Positions 46,498 through 57,699 of a stretch of 64,000 bases of DNA are shown here, piece after piece. The DNA comes from Polytrichum commune (lineage: Eukaryota > Streptophyta > Polytrichopsida > Polytrichales > Polytrichaceae): the NCBI GenBank assembly GCA_950295325.1, contig OX485808.1, positions 22,340,527 through 22,404,526 of the forward strand, read 5' to 3'. The position numbers and the translations under genes were made by a program. A model generated the notes under the pieces. The model searched no databases and had not been told where the DNA came from. It saw only the letters and a program-made list of their open reading frames with translations. Every line of letters starts with the position of its first letter. Position 1 is the first letter of the stretch.

Positions 46498-46748
46498 CAC
46501 GCCTCAATTCTTTGAATTCAAACTACCAAAAATGGGACTGCTAAAGGAGAGTCTCTTTGGAAATCGCAAAGGATGTGTAACACTAGGACTAAGGGTCTCT
46601 TTACACTAGAGGCGAGAAGCCGTGATGAGAGAAATTTCAGCCAATGGGAGGCCTAGAAACCGAGAAGACCAAAGAATGTCATTTTACACCCTAAATTTTG
46701 AGCCCCAGGGATGGAAGGAGGACAATCGAGGATTTTTTTCCTATTGAA

Positions 46749-47840
46749 ATGCCTCATTGTAATGATTCATATTTTCAACCATCAAGTGAGGAAGTGACAC
46801 TAAGTGAAAATGCAAGGAAAATTTTCATGGATATGAAAGATGGAAAGGAGGCAATTCTTGTTGCAGCAAATGCACTACGTGGTGAGGATGTACCTATACC
46901 AAAGAAAAGAGGACATCCATCAAAAGGAAGAAAAACAAATGCTCCAACAAAGAAGAGAAAAACATAAAAAACAACAAAAAAGGCAACAAAAAAAATGATG
47001 AATTTGGTTGGTTCAAGCTCGAAAAAAAATAATCTACTCAGAAGTGGCGAGATTATAAGGTCGAAATGTTGATAGTAATTCGAGATGAAATAGAAGAATT
47101 TGCAAGATGTGTCCAAAAAACAAGATTTGTCTTTTTTTTTATCTTTCTATAAATTTTTTGTGTTATTTCATACTCATTAATACATATAATGTTTTTCCAA
47201 AAAAAAATTGTATATTTTACAAAACCTATAACCAGGTCTCAATTAAAGACCAATAAGGATTTTAAAAAGACTTTGGCCTTTGCCGTTGTTAGTTGTATCT
47301 CTCCAACCCCCCTCCCCTTCCCTTTTGTATGATAATTTGATTTTTCTACATTTTTACTATGTTATCCTCAATCTATAGGTTCCCAAAAGAGACCCACCTG
47401 GTTGTTTTTTGACATTTTGATGATTGTTTCACTTTCATATGATTGTAAATGAATCTACTAATGTGTATTACTATGAAAATTAAGGACTTAATACATAGTT
47501 AAAATTGCAAATAAGATTCGTGGCGGCAATTCGAAACTTCGACTACTCATAAAAATTATACAAGAAGAAGTACAAGATGATTTACACCAAATATTAAAAT
47601 AATAAAAGAGCTAATGAAATTTTTGATTTGAATAGACACCAGAAATATAAATAGTTTAAACAACTTAATGTTTGAAATTTTACTCGTGCATGTGTAAAAA
47701 ATTTAATTTCAGTATGTGCGATAGAAGGTGAAGATGAAAACAATGAAGACAAAATATTATCAAAATTGCAAGACTATTACATTACTCCAAAACAAGAGAA
47801 GAAAAAGAAATTTCAAAACAATTTGGAAGTGATCTTGAAG
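46749..47840 (+). pseudogene. Harbinger ORF1 (Myb/trihelix-like), decayed
   Basis: The first ATG of the open frame is at 46749. The open part (to 46967) encodes an acidic/polar N-terminus then a basic Lys/Arg-rich patch (PKKRGHPSKGRKTN). Past a stop, a matching frame gives WRDYKVEMLIVIRDEIEEF at about 47041-47100, the W...LI-IR-E--EEF pattern of Myb/SANT-trihelix domains; more Lys/Glu-rich sequence follows to ~47.84 kb. Frame breaks and stops show that it is dead. Such proteins bind element ends and help import the transposase. Confidence 0.65.
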
Positions 47841-48059
47841 AATGTTGTTTAAAATTTTGTTAGTTTTTTTACAATCTTCCAAGAGAGTGTAACTTTAATA
47901 AAAAATATATATATATGTGGCAGTCATTCTAGAAAAATTATAGCTATTCTTCCATAATTTCATAATCACTACATAATTTTGAAAATTAAATAATACAATC
48001 ATTTAACAAGTTATATTCTCACAATATTTTTGTAATGAATTTGTGAGTCATAGTAGCTT

Positions 48060-49030
48060 CTCTCAATAAATCAACATCTTTCTTATATTATGTTATGAAA
48101 AATGTTTTGTCTTCAGCATTTACTTCTTCAATCTCGAAATTTTGAATTGTTTTTTTTCTATCATATTTCAAAATTTAAGATTTTATTAATTCAATAAAAG
48201 CTCATTGCCGTTGTAGAACTTGTTTTCTCTTCACTGTGTCATATTTAGTCCGTTTCTACAATTCAACCTTGGCTTTTTCAATTCATATTGCATCAAATTT
48301 GACCTTCATGATGATGCATAAATTATTTAAAACAATACAAGTCAACATAATATTCGTCATTGATCGTAAAAGAATGTCCATTTTTTCTTTTGAACTATCA
48401 TCGATTTGCCCTTCAAAATCTTGAATGCACGCCCCACATACATTCAGGTTGAAGATTGGATAAAATTCTAATATATTTTGTAAGGTTTCAATTCATTATA
48501 AGTGCTTTTGAATGGACAATACATCCAAGGTCGCACCGAATACGACATATTTCCAATGAATTTATGTGGTAGAATTTTTCAATCTATACAAGCTCTTCTA
48601 ACTTTAGTTTGTTGAGAAACATTTCAATCATGCAAATTTTCCGCCCACCCAAATTCATAAGCCCAGAAAATGTAGTTTATATCAACAATTTTCTACAACA
48701 AAATTGAATGAAAATACTTATAGTAGTAGTAATCATCTCCATTAATAACTAGAGGTAGCACAAGAATGTGTAAACCATCTATGGCTCCTACAATGTAAGG
48801 TATATTATGTAATTTCTAAAATTATTTTGCTAAAATTCTAAGTCTGATTTTGTTTGGAATTTGAATAAAAATCTTTTGCAAATGTAATTTCACCATTTTA
48901 CAAAATTCCCTAACAATTTTTGAAATTGTTCATTTTCCAATTCCATATACTTCTCCAACTATATGCAATTTATTTCGTATATAAAATCTAGCTAAAACAA
49001 TGAAATTCTCTCTTGTATAGAAATTGGTCT
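48060..49030 (-). pseudogene. Harbinger transposase (DDE_Tnp_4), decayed
   Basis: Read on the minus strand from 49030 down: IVGEVYGIGK, a C-terminal helix-turn-helix piece, then YIVGAIDGLHILVLPL (first Asp kept), DYYYYKYFHSILL, FWAYEFGWAENLHD, KFIGNMSYSVRPWMYCPFK (second catalytic Asp replaced by Asn) and YVGRAFKILKGK (catalytic Glu position is Gly). Several in-frame stops interrupt it. Homologous along its length to the transposase in element D. Inactive. Confidence 0.85.
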
Positions 49031-49667
49031 TCTCAAACAAGTATATTGTTTTTTTTTAAATGAACCAAATTTTCACATAAAATTATAATATAACATGCGA
49101 GACACAAGTTATTTCCTTAAACATCTTTTAACAAAATAAACCCAACAAATACCGATCTACAAAATCAGATTGCCTCCTAAAAATCCAAATGGTTTAATGT
49201 CTAAACTCTAAACTTTGAAGGCAAATGCTAAAAATTGCAAGATTCGTCCACTCACCTTGTAAAATCAAAGGCTGCATGTTATTAACAGGTTGTGTAATCA
49301 TGTGGAAACACCAACACAATACCATCATCATCACAAGCTTTTTTTTTTTTTCCTCCATAGTACCGAAATTTCAGAAAACAAAGCAACAACAAGAAACAAA
49401 CAAACAAAGAAGCAAAGGAAGCCGCCAACAACTAGAAAAACAAGACCAATCTTGGGGTGGAAATAAGAGGTAGTGTAGTGGAAGTTATGACCAACCTTGT
49501 CTTACAAAATATATATTTAAAAATCAACACTTTAATTTCGTGGCCCCTTTTCACTATACACTTTATGCAAAGGCCATCAAGTTCAAAGATTGGCTTCTCA
49601 AGGATGAGCCATGGCCCTTGTGAGGTTTTCTCCATGGCATGTCGCCTCTAGTGTAAAGAGGGCCTGA

Positions 49668-50369
49668 GATGAAAATAATGGTTTCACATCAGATCAAGTA
49701 ACACCGATTTAGATACATCTCACAATTTAAAAGGTGGTGTTTATGTGTTTTGTACTAAACTGAGCAATGAACGGGAAGAGCCGACCACTAGCCACAGATG
49801 AACCGGTTGAGGTTGATAAGTGACCAGATAAATTTCAAGACCTCAGGAAAATTACCCATTATTTTTTAGGAATCTATAGAATATGCTTCAAATAAATAAA
49901 GAAAACTGAAAGATGTCAACTTGTAATCGTTTGGACTTGGAAACACGAGGATCTTAATAGATTATGCCCATAAATTTTCCCCAGACACTGGGATTGAGCT
50001 GCCTTTTCTTGATAGATTATGCCCATAAATTTTCCCCAGAGACTGGGATTGAGCTGCCTTTTCTTGATAGATTAAGCCCCTAAATCTCCCCAGACACTGG
50101 GATTGAGCTGCCTTTTCTGAATTCTCCATCCATAAAGAGTGGGGGTTTTGAGAAGGTGATGTGCTGTAATAGGCATCTGTTTTGGGGAGGTTTGACATAG
50201 GTGAGGTATTAAGCCTAAAATGAGTTGGCAAATACACACAATTACAAAGTTAGAAAACAACTTCTGTCCTACGTAGCTGATTTTGGCCTACCACTGTCAG
50301 CGTGTCACGTTTTGGTTGGTATTGAGGACGAGTTCCCTAACTTTGATGCATTTTCTAGTAGGAATATTA
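49668..50369. other. intergenic with short tandem block
   Basis: At 49960-50120 a ~64-bp block containing TTTTCTTGATAGATTATGCC and CCCAGACACTGGGATTGAGC is repeated about 2.5 times. No gene recognised. Confidence 0.7.
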
Positions 50370-50505
50370 AGGCCACTTCACACACGAGCCAAGAGCCGTG
50401 ACCATGAGATTGTGAGAGCCCACAAGAAAGTGTCCAAATGTTGCAGACCTTATACCACTACGCTAGTTGACTATTTTAATTACTTTTCTTGTACTTGGTT
50501 TAGGG

Positions 50506-51118
50506 CATCACTATAGTTAACTAGACCACGAGGCCGATCCGATTGCTCATCACTATAGTTAACTATTGCACAACCTGGCCCGCTTCTGCAACCACTATAG
50601 TTAAATAGGTCCACGAGGCCAACTTGTTACCGCACCACTATAGTTAACTAAGATGCCGACTCTCATCAGCAGGTTGCATGAAAAAAATACCAATGTCATC
50701 GAGGGACTCGAACCCAGACGAATCCACAACAAACAACCCAACTGAACCATTGCACAGTGAAAGTCCATTTCCGGACGTTACCGTGTTCGACCGATAATAC
50801 GAATATAGAGTATCACCTTTTTATCAATTCTAGTTCATATAAGCGTCACTTGCCTTTATTATTGTCCCCGATAATTCGATTTCTTCAAATCTCAGGGTTC
50901 GCCTATGGGCCCTTGTGATTTTTAAGGATGGCAAACGACAATCCGTGTCCGTACCAATCGCAGTTCCATTTCTGAGCGCATTATTAGGGCACTATTACCA
51001 TATAGTCCACCCACTATAGTTAACTATAGTTAACTAACTATTTTGAGGCGCCACTTCTCACACCACTATAGTTAACTAACTTTTTTGAGGCGATGTTTCT
51101 CGCACCACTATACCCCAT
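50506..51118. repeat. ~43-47-bp satellite with CACTATAGTTAACTA core, split
   Basis: The core recurs about seven times, each with the palindrome TAGTTAACTA. The first group (50506-50655) has units of ~43 bp carrying 'ccacgaggcc'; the second (51008-51118) has units of ~47 bp carrying 'tttttgaggcg'. About 350 bp of other DNA, including the tRNA-like segment, separates them. One second-group unit doubles the core. Confidence 0.85.
50690..50765 (-). repeat. tRNA-derived SINE-like segment
   Basis: On the minus strand there is an A box TGGTTCAGTTGG (50749-50738), then 23 bases, then a B box GGTTCGAGTCC (50714-50704). Both fit the pol III internal promoter consensus. The flanks do not fold as a proper acceptor stem, so this is not a functional tRNA gene; a SINE head or tRNA relic is more likely. 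A run of seven T follows at lower coordinates in transcript sense. Confidence 0.65.
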
Positions 51119-51616
51119 TTAATGTAATTAGTGCCACTTTAGTGATGACTACGGGTTTAGTGGTATATGGTCTGAAATGTTGTCCCAACACACCTCCAAA
51201 ATCATGTAGTGTGGTCACGGATTCTCAAGTGTAGTGTGAAGCCATACATGATTGGGGCGTCAACCAAATGCTATTTCAATGAATTTGTATTCATGCGGGT
51301 TCTCACACATGATAGAATAGAATAAATCAATGGTTGTGAGCATTCAGAGTGCCATAGCCATGGTCTCCCAGTTTTGTGTTAGGCCTACCTTCAAGAGGTG
51401 GTTTTTGAAAATAGTCCAAGTGACCATGAAACATGATCCATTCGATGCCATGTAGGAATCCATGTAGACATTACATCTATCTTGCATTCACATACTCTGT
51501 TGGTCCCTCAACTGTAGTGTGAAGCGAACTTGGACCGGCTCCCCCTTTTCCACCAATGAGAGTGCTTGAAGTGTAATGGCCATGGGCTCTCAGTCTTGTG
51601 TGTGAAGTGGCCCTTA

Positions 51617-52900
51617 GATTCTTTTCTAATGTTCACAAATCTCAACTATTAGAATGAATTTAGGGTGATGTAAACTGTTTAACCCTACCATTATACATGC
51701 TTGATAAGGTCTTCATCATAAGGATGTAGTAGAAACTTAAGTAATATTGAAACAAAGTTTGGTATGTTATTACTCCACGACTTGTAATAACAAAACGGTG
51801 GTGTGAGGTTTAAGGTTCACCCAGAAATTTAGTAATTGTTCCTTTATCTCCCAATCACCTTAACTTGTGTTGCAATGAATTCCGATTCCTCTCCAAAGCA
51901 GTTATTTTGAGGCACTTAGATCACTTGTTGAACTCCACATCCTCAAGCTCTTCCCCAGAATTTGCCAACACTCTACACAACAACCATATAGCATGTCAAC
52001 ATTTTGCCTGTATTGTTTGATATTGTTGCATGCATCGTTCCTCCTTTACCAAAGGTTGTTGGTCACAACCTTCATCAATGATTTGGGCACCACGATATTG
52101 GGAAACTCCGCCTACATGTCCCATATGAGTTGCCATTTCGTTAACAAATCTTGGTTTGCGTACTCTATGTGCCATAAAGACATTGTATTGGCACTATCAA
52201 ATACATTTTCCTTGAGAATGGCCCAAAACATGCCTACAAGGTCCCCTATGTTATCAACTTTCACTTCAATAGATCTCTTACTTGCATGCATAGTGTTTGA
52301 TGCCTTTACTATGTTGTTTCTCTCCTTGACTGGCACATGTGTGACAAATACAAAGAACTACAACTCATGCTCTCTTTCTCCATCACATTTGCACAACCAT
52401 CTGCATGCCTCTATGTACACTCCGCCATCTGCCTTTGCATTTTCCTTTTTCGTCTTTTCAACTTTGGGACGTTGAACATGTGCCAGAAGTGTCTTGCAAT
52501 CTCCTCGGGTTGTTGTCCTCGTTTTTCTATTGGCGTGGTTTTCCCCAAAATCAGCCACTGTATCATCTTCTTCTTCTTGGTGTGCTCTCATTATTGGGGT
52601 TGCATACAACAACTATTTTTTCTATCCCACATTGCACAAGCCATCCTCTCATGTCTCTTACTTCTCATCACAACTCTACAACCTCCCTTGCTTCACCTTC
52701 ATCCAGTTCCGAGAACCTCACTCTCTTTGTTGCAACTATACGAGAGAAAATCACTAACATTGACAATATCAACGGTTGCAAGTGGAGGCGAATGTTCGAT
52801 GATAGTAAGAGGAGTAGAGAAAGGGACCCCGTTATCGACATTGAGGATTTTGGGTATCAAGACCCAAACCCACTTGTGAGCCCAAAATGGTGCCCACATA
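51617..52900. other. unassigned, open frames on both strands
   Basis: From 51.99 to 52.92 kb there are ORFs of 160-180 codons on plus and 74-84 on minus. None carries a motif I know, and the plus products are Ser/Leu/His-rich. The stretch directly abuts the L1 LTR and, read on minus, lies where a retrotransposon interior would begin. That could make it internal sequence of a non-autonomous element, but I cannot show it. Confidence 0.4.
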
Positions 52901-54462
52901 TGTTGCTAAACCCTTAGGATTTTATTAGGATTTTATTTTGGTTTTGTTTTGTCTATTCAAAATATAAAAAGAGTGAGGTTTGGAATGGGAGTGGATTTTT
53001 AGCCTTACGCTGGTGTGTGCAATTAATGTTATGACATGGTTAGAATAATGGGGGGAGTGATTAAATTAGGAATAGGTGTGTTTAAGCCGAGGGAAGTAGA
53101 GGCAGGGGTTTTAGAGTTCAAATTAGGCAACACCCCTGCCCATTTTGGGGGGTCCCGGGGTTTTAGAGGATAGGTCATGAATTCAGTGTGAGGAGGAAAA
53201 ATTTCTGAGCGGAGGGACTACTTCGGAGGAGGGCTCTGGTTCGAAGGGGAGAGACCAGGAAGCTCCTGGCTTGTGTGGTGGTTACAGAGATTGGACAGCT
53301 GCCGAATAGCGAGATCAGGAGGGAGAGAGGGTGGGGAATGGCCTGCCTCCTCGGATCGATGTGAGGGGCTGAGAGGAAGCCCGACAGGGAGGCTGCTCTG
53401 AAGTGAGGCACACGGGGATTGAAAGGGTGGTGAGGACGCTGAGGGAAGGGACTTTTCTGCAACATGCGGCCGACTCAACCAAGGGGGAATTCAGCTATGG
53501 GAGTGCCCACAGCCAAGGGTGAGTAAATGGCAAGGCAGATGCTCCCCAAGATTTGGGAGAGAGAAAGGAATTTGGGGAGGGGACATAACTGAATGCTGCA
53601 AAACAATGTGCGACCCTGGGAATCAAGAAGGGCATTACTGAGTGTGGTGACTGGGAAAGAGAGAATGCCTGATGCTAGGCGGAAGTTCTGGTATCAAGAG
53701 GAGCGCAGCAGAATGGCAATGCTGGTTGGGTGCATCTGTGTGAGAAGGATTCCTTGCGGCATAGATTAGTTGCTAAATCCTTGGGAGTGGGTTGTGATTA
53801 CTTCTTTCCTCTTCCCTCGGTGCTAGTGCGAAGAAACCAGCAGGAGCTGGAAGTGAGGATCTAGAGACGAAAGGGTTCTCAGTTCACTCTGGCGAATCCT
53901 AAGGGCAGGCAGTAGACAGTGAGTTGCCGCACCGAAGCACTGGGTGGGCACTCTAGGAAACGGGAGCTGACCTCGAGGCTGAAAGGGGGTGACATACTGG
54001 GCCGGTGGCTGACGGGCAATGACGGCTTCGTCAGTGGGTGAACAGCGTGATTTCGGTGGAGAAGGATTTAGACTAAAGGTCCCTAAAGGGATGCAGCTGG
54101 AAGCCCATGGATTCCCGCACCGGGGAGTGGAGGATTTAGACACAGGAGGGGTTGTATTAGGAAGATTGGGATTAGGGGATGGCTTAACTAGGTGTAGTTA
54201 GGGTGAGAATGGTAGTGTAACTCACGGTGAAGGGTAGGACTTCACATGTGAAGGGGTTATTGCATTAAGTAACGTGAGAGACAACGTATTTTGTTAAATA
54301 CTGTTGGTCCCGCATTACTTGAATAAAGAATGACATGTTGTGCCTTACCTACTGGGATCTCATGGGTGGAGTTACTGGCTTAATTGGATGGTAATGACAT
54401 GTGAGTCACAAGTCTCCTCCTGGACTACGACGCAAAGGGAGAGGGTTTTGGGTCTCACAACA
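52901..54462 (-). mobile_element. LTR family L1, minus-strand copy, 1.56 kb
   Basis: On minus it begins TGTTGTGAGACCCAAAACCC, with 'cgtcgtagtccaggagg' further in, and ends TTTAGCAACA, giving TGTTG...CAACA ends. Its start matches 36637 and (minus) 38376. The bases beyond its end (TGTGGGCACCATTTTGGGC, minus, near 52898-52880) match those beyond the 39446 boundary, so both copies share the same adjoining interior. GC-rich middle; AATAAAG at 54323 on plus is incidental. No flanking duplication. Confidence 0.6.
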
Positions 54463-55026
54463 CCCTAAAAGTAGGTTGTGATGGCAGGTTAATCCATAAC
54501 CACTACAACTGACAAACAATGAAGAGATGGAGAGAAGAAATGAATACAATGACGATGAAGTCTATGATGGGTGCCATTGAGTTAAACTCTTTGTGTGCAT
54601 TTGTATGCAAAGTATGATATTTTGATGCTCAAATTGAAGAGACTCTACTATACAAGTAGGGCTTTTTTTTACTTGCCTCTTTGGGAAATGTAACTAAACC
54701 GAAATGGGCCAGTAATTTTCCTGAGGTCTTGAACTTGAACCAGTTATTTCTCAAAACTCAACCAATTCATCTGTAACTGGCTGTCGGTTCTCCCCTTCAT
54801 TGCTGTGGTATGTGTTTGGAAGCTCTTGATGAATACAGGCTACTTTGTATACGTTGCCAACAATGTGCACATATTAGACATCTCAATTCTTGTTCTTCTC
54901 TTTTGTGGACACTTATGTGCGAATCCAATCTCTTGAATCTTCTTTATAAAAAAATTCAGTTGAGTGATTCCACATGAGCAGGTTAAGATTTGAAGTCGAG
55001 AGTCATGACTGGTTGAATTCTCAGTA

Positions 55027-55539
55027 CAGTAATCTCCTGCTTAAGTACGCACTTTGAACCGGAGCCATTGGTGTGCACTTAGTTGGTAGGTGCGTACTTT
55101 ACTCATATCGCTTCTAGACCCTTTGATTCGATGAATCGCAACATGAAACGGATAAACATGAGGCAACCCTCTTGACCGAAACTCATATCGCTCCAACCTA
55201 TCGAGACATTGGTTGAATTTGAAAGTGCTACTGACTTCAAGGGCTTTGAAGCTTTACACAACACTGTCCTCGACATCGACGACCAATTACTTTGCTCCGA
55301 TGTTCAAATGAAAGCTGGACAGATGTATGATGAACTATGACAATCGTTTGAGACGTTTCAGCGAAACGTTAACAAACTGACATTGAATGTCAAGCGAAAA
55401 AATTGCATGCATTCACGGCAAATGACACTGCATGACATGTTCAAACAATAAAGTATGAACCCTGATTTTTGTCAAAAAAATTGCGTACTAAACCGGGATG
55501 CATACTTAAACGGGTGCGTACTTAAGCGGGAGAACACTG
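55027..55539. mobile_element. pogo/Tigger-like MITE with transposase remnant
   Basis: Ends CAGTAATCTCCTGCTTAAGT and (inverted) CAGTGTTCTCCCGCTTAAGT, flanked by TA on both sides (55025-55026 and 55540-55541), the Tc1/mariner-pogo pattern. Inside, 55190-55452 on plus reads like the C-terminus of a Tigger-type transposase (LVEFESATDFKGFEAL, then LLCSDVQMKAGQMYDEL), with a stop after DEL. Length 513 bp; non-autonomous. Confidence 0.8.
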
Positions 55540-55555
55540 TACTACAGTAAGGGTC

Positions 55556-56125
55556 AATGTATACATGGCTTGGGGCTGGCCCAAGCACCAGCCCAATTCA
55601 TGTTCTTTAAGCCCTCAATCTGGCCCCACTCTATGAACTTTTTTCAAGCTCAACCTTGTCACATGTAAAGTGATGAGGTTGCTTCTAAGACCCGATGATC
55701 TTGAGGGTAAAGTTTCATGAAGCTTACCATGGGGATGATCTATATAGGGTTGTGGCTAAAGAATTGTAATTGGGTCCCACTAGACTAAATCATGGCCTTG
55801 GAATCTAAGGGCCAATGTATACATAACTTGGAGCCGGCCCGAGCACCGGCCCGATTCATGTTCTTTAAGCCCTCAATCTGGCCTCACTTTATGAACTTTT
55901 TCGGGTCCAACCTTGTCACATGTAAAGTGATGAGGCACGATTCTAGGGCCCAATGGTCTTTAGGGTTAAGTTTCATGGAGCTTACCCTACCTGGTCAATG
56001 CTTGGTGTTCTCGACAATTAAGTTTCACGACACTTACCATGGGGGATGACCTCTATAGGGTTGTGGTTAGTGAATCAAAATTGGGTCCCACTAGACTAAA
56101 TCGGGGCCTTTGAATCTAATTCCAG
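55556..56125. repeat. tandem duplication, units ~250 and ~320 bp
   Basis: Two copies in direct order, 55556-55805 and 55806-56125, each from 'gggyCaatgtatacat' to 'ccttggaatctaa/cctttgaatctaa'. They share 'attcatgttctttaagccct', 'cttgtcacatgtaaagtgat' and 'gggtcccactagactaaatc'. The second has ~65 extra bases around 55990. Non-coding. A short related stretch, 'ggccctcaatccggcccaa', occurs near 61602. Confidence 0.9.
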
Positions 56126-57110
56126 TGTCAAATTGCTCCTATAAATTTAGCTATCATTTTCAATGGAGTAACCGATGGGTGCGGTTTAGGAGATTAAAAT
56201 TAAGTGTGTACTACTTTATGTATTCATTATAAAATAGTCTATGTTTGTAAATATTCATTGGCTTTGTCCCGATGGGAGATGAGACTACATTGGATGGACC
56301 TATTAGTGTGAGTTGTTGATTGTAGTTACATATTGCGCTAACATGTTAATGGGCACATGCTTTGAGCTACATGAATAGTTAGACTTATGCACATCAAAGA
56401 ACATGATATTTGTGTCTTGGTAAAAAGGACAATGTCAGTAGAAAGCTATAGCAACACAAAACCCTAATTGGTAACCCACACTAATTGGTACAGTAAATGT
56501 AGTGATCGCTTTTGGCCCCGGAAAATGGTGTGCAAGGATGAACGTAGTGGGTGGATGAGAACAATTCCATCGCTTGCTTTTTTTAAAATCCATAAGTTTA
56601 CCCTCAATGAATGTGTGTGAATGAATGTGAACGTTTAATAACTAATGTGGATGAAACCAAGTTACTTCACATAACTAGAATTCTTTCAAGAAACTTGATG
56701 GACCTATCTAAAACCTAAGTTAATTTTCTATTTAAGAATAGACAATTGGATTTCTAAAAATGAAGATATTTTTACTTCTACATAAGTATAAGTTAATGTT
56801 AGATACTAAGTTTATGTCAAATTTTAAGATAAAGGCACAAGGGAAGGGTGTTAAAGACGAGGAGAGGTAGGTGTGTAAAATGTAGGGTCAATAATGAATG
56901 GACATAGCCTCTTGTGGCAAAATTGGTTGTGACAATTTTAGCTTCTTGAACATGTGTGTTAGTTGCAATTTGAAACAATCTTTTGCTTCTGTTTGAAATG
57001 AGTTCAACCGAAGTCAAGTAGGATTTCCGTTAATATCTAAAAAAATACCTTTTGGTTATTTGAGGAACACATGGTGGAGATTTCTAAGATTTGATGGGAT
57101 ATAAAGGTTT
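56126..57110. other. intergenic, no gene seen
   Basis: AT-rich. A block at about 56430-56500 ('tatagcaaca', 'aacccacactaatt') is shared with the interior of MITE copy B near 1650-1690. Confidence 0.5.
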
Positions 57111-57139
57111 TTGTGGTGGTATGAAGCTCTCTTAATATC

Positions 57140-57670
57140 CTTCCTTTGCACCATGGCCACCACTCGTGAGGAGAAGGTTGCATTGTCATCAGTGTTTTTC
57201 ATTGCTCTCAAGTTTGTCTTTAATTCTATATTGACCTTCATGCAGTCATTCATGCTCTCAAATGATTTGTCAATTCTTCCAATTATTTTTGTATCGTTAG
57301 AGGACGATTCAAGGTTGCAAATATGGTTTGTTTGGAGGTTTGAAAGACAACAAGAATTTTTGCATAATCAATTGTTGGAGAGCTACACAAATAAAATGTT
57401 TCAAGATCGAATGAGAGTTAATAAACAAACCATCTTTTTTGGTGTGAGAATTTGGGCCCAATATCAAGAAATATGATACTCTAATGATAACAAGCATTGA
57501 CATTGAGATTAGAGTTGCCGTTACCCTTGTTAGGCTTGCTACTGGTCATCCATTGTCTATAATTGGAGATTTGTATGGTCTAGCTAAGAACACTACGTAT
57601 GTTCTTGTTCGAGAGTGTTGCAATGCCATCAAAGATCGTTTATTGCCTATAATGATTAAAAATTGACTCT
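57140..57670 (+). pseudogene. Harbinger transposase N-terminal relic
   Basis: Two frames in succession: 57140-57476 ends with a segment containing MFQDRMRVNKQTIFF, and 57484-57663 has EIRVAVTLVRLATGHPLSII-GDLYGLAKNTTYVLVREC. The latter matches the helix-turn-helix region before the catalytic core in Harbinger transposases (compare NTLCIVREVYGVAESTI in element D). The frame breaks near 57475, a stop falls at 57663, and no DDE core follows. No terminal repeats were found. Confidence 0.7.
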
Positions 57671-57699
57671 TTATAAAAAATAAAATTGATAAGATAGAT

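Larger units (their letters stand above)
46593..49664. mobile_element. PIF/Harbinger element E2, 3.07 kb
   Basis: The left end GGGTCTCTTTACACTAGAGG and right end (inverted) GGCCCTCTTTACACTAGAGG agree in 18 of 20 positions. TAA precedes the left end and TGA follows the right, a three-base duplication with one change. Inside, a Myb/SANT-like gene on the plus strand and a transposase on the minus strand converge, the usual layout for the superfamily. The ends differ from those of element D, so it is a separate family, although the transposases are related. Its left end is 400 bp upstream of the P450 start codon. Confidence 0.88.
50370..51613 (+). mobile_element. Harbinger-type MITE of family A/D, copy F, 1.24 kb
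   Basis: The left end AGGCCACTTCACACACGAGC and right end TGTGTGAAGTGGCCC are inverted partners, with TTA exactly duplicated (50367-50369 and 51614-51616). The right ~250 bp aligns with the right arms of copies A and D. The middle is unrelated: a broken ~45-bp satellite and a tRNA-like segment. It encodes no transposase. Confidence 0.88.

Noticed and set aside
51993-52917. Overlapping ORFs of 160-180 codons
   Set aside because: No motif recognised, and open frames occur on both strands; listed only as unassigned sequence next to an LTR.
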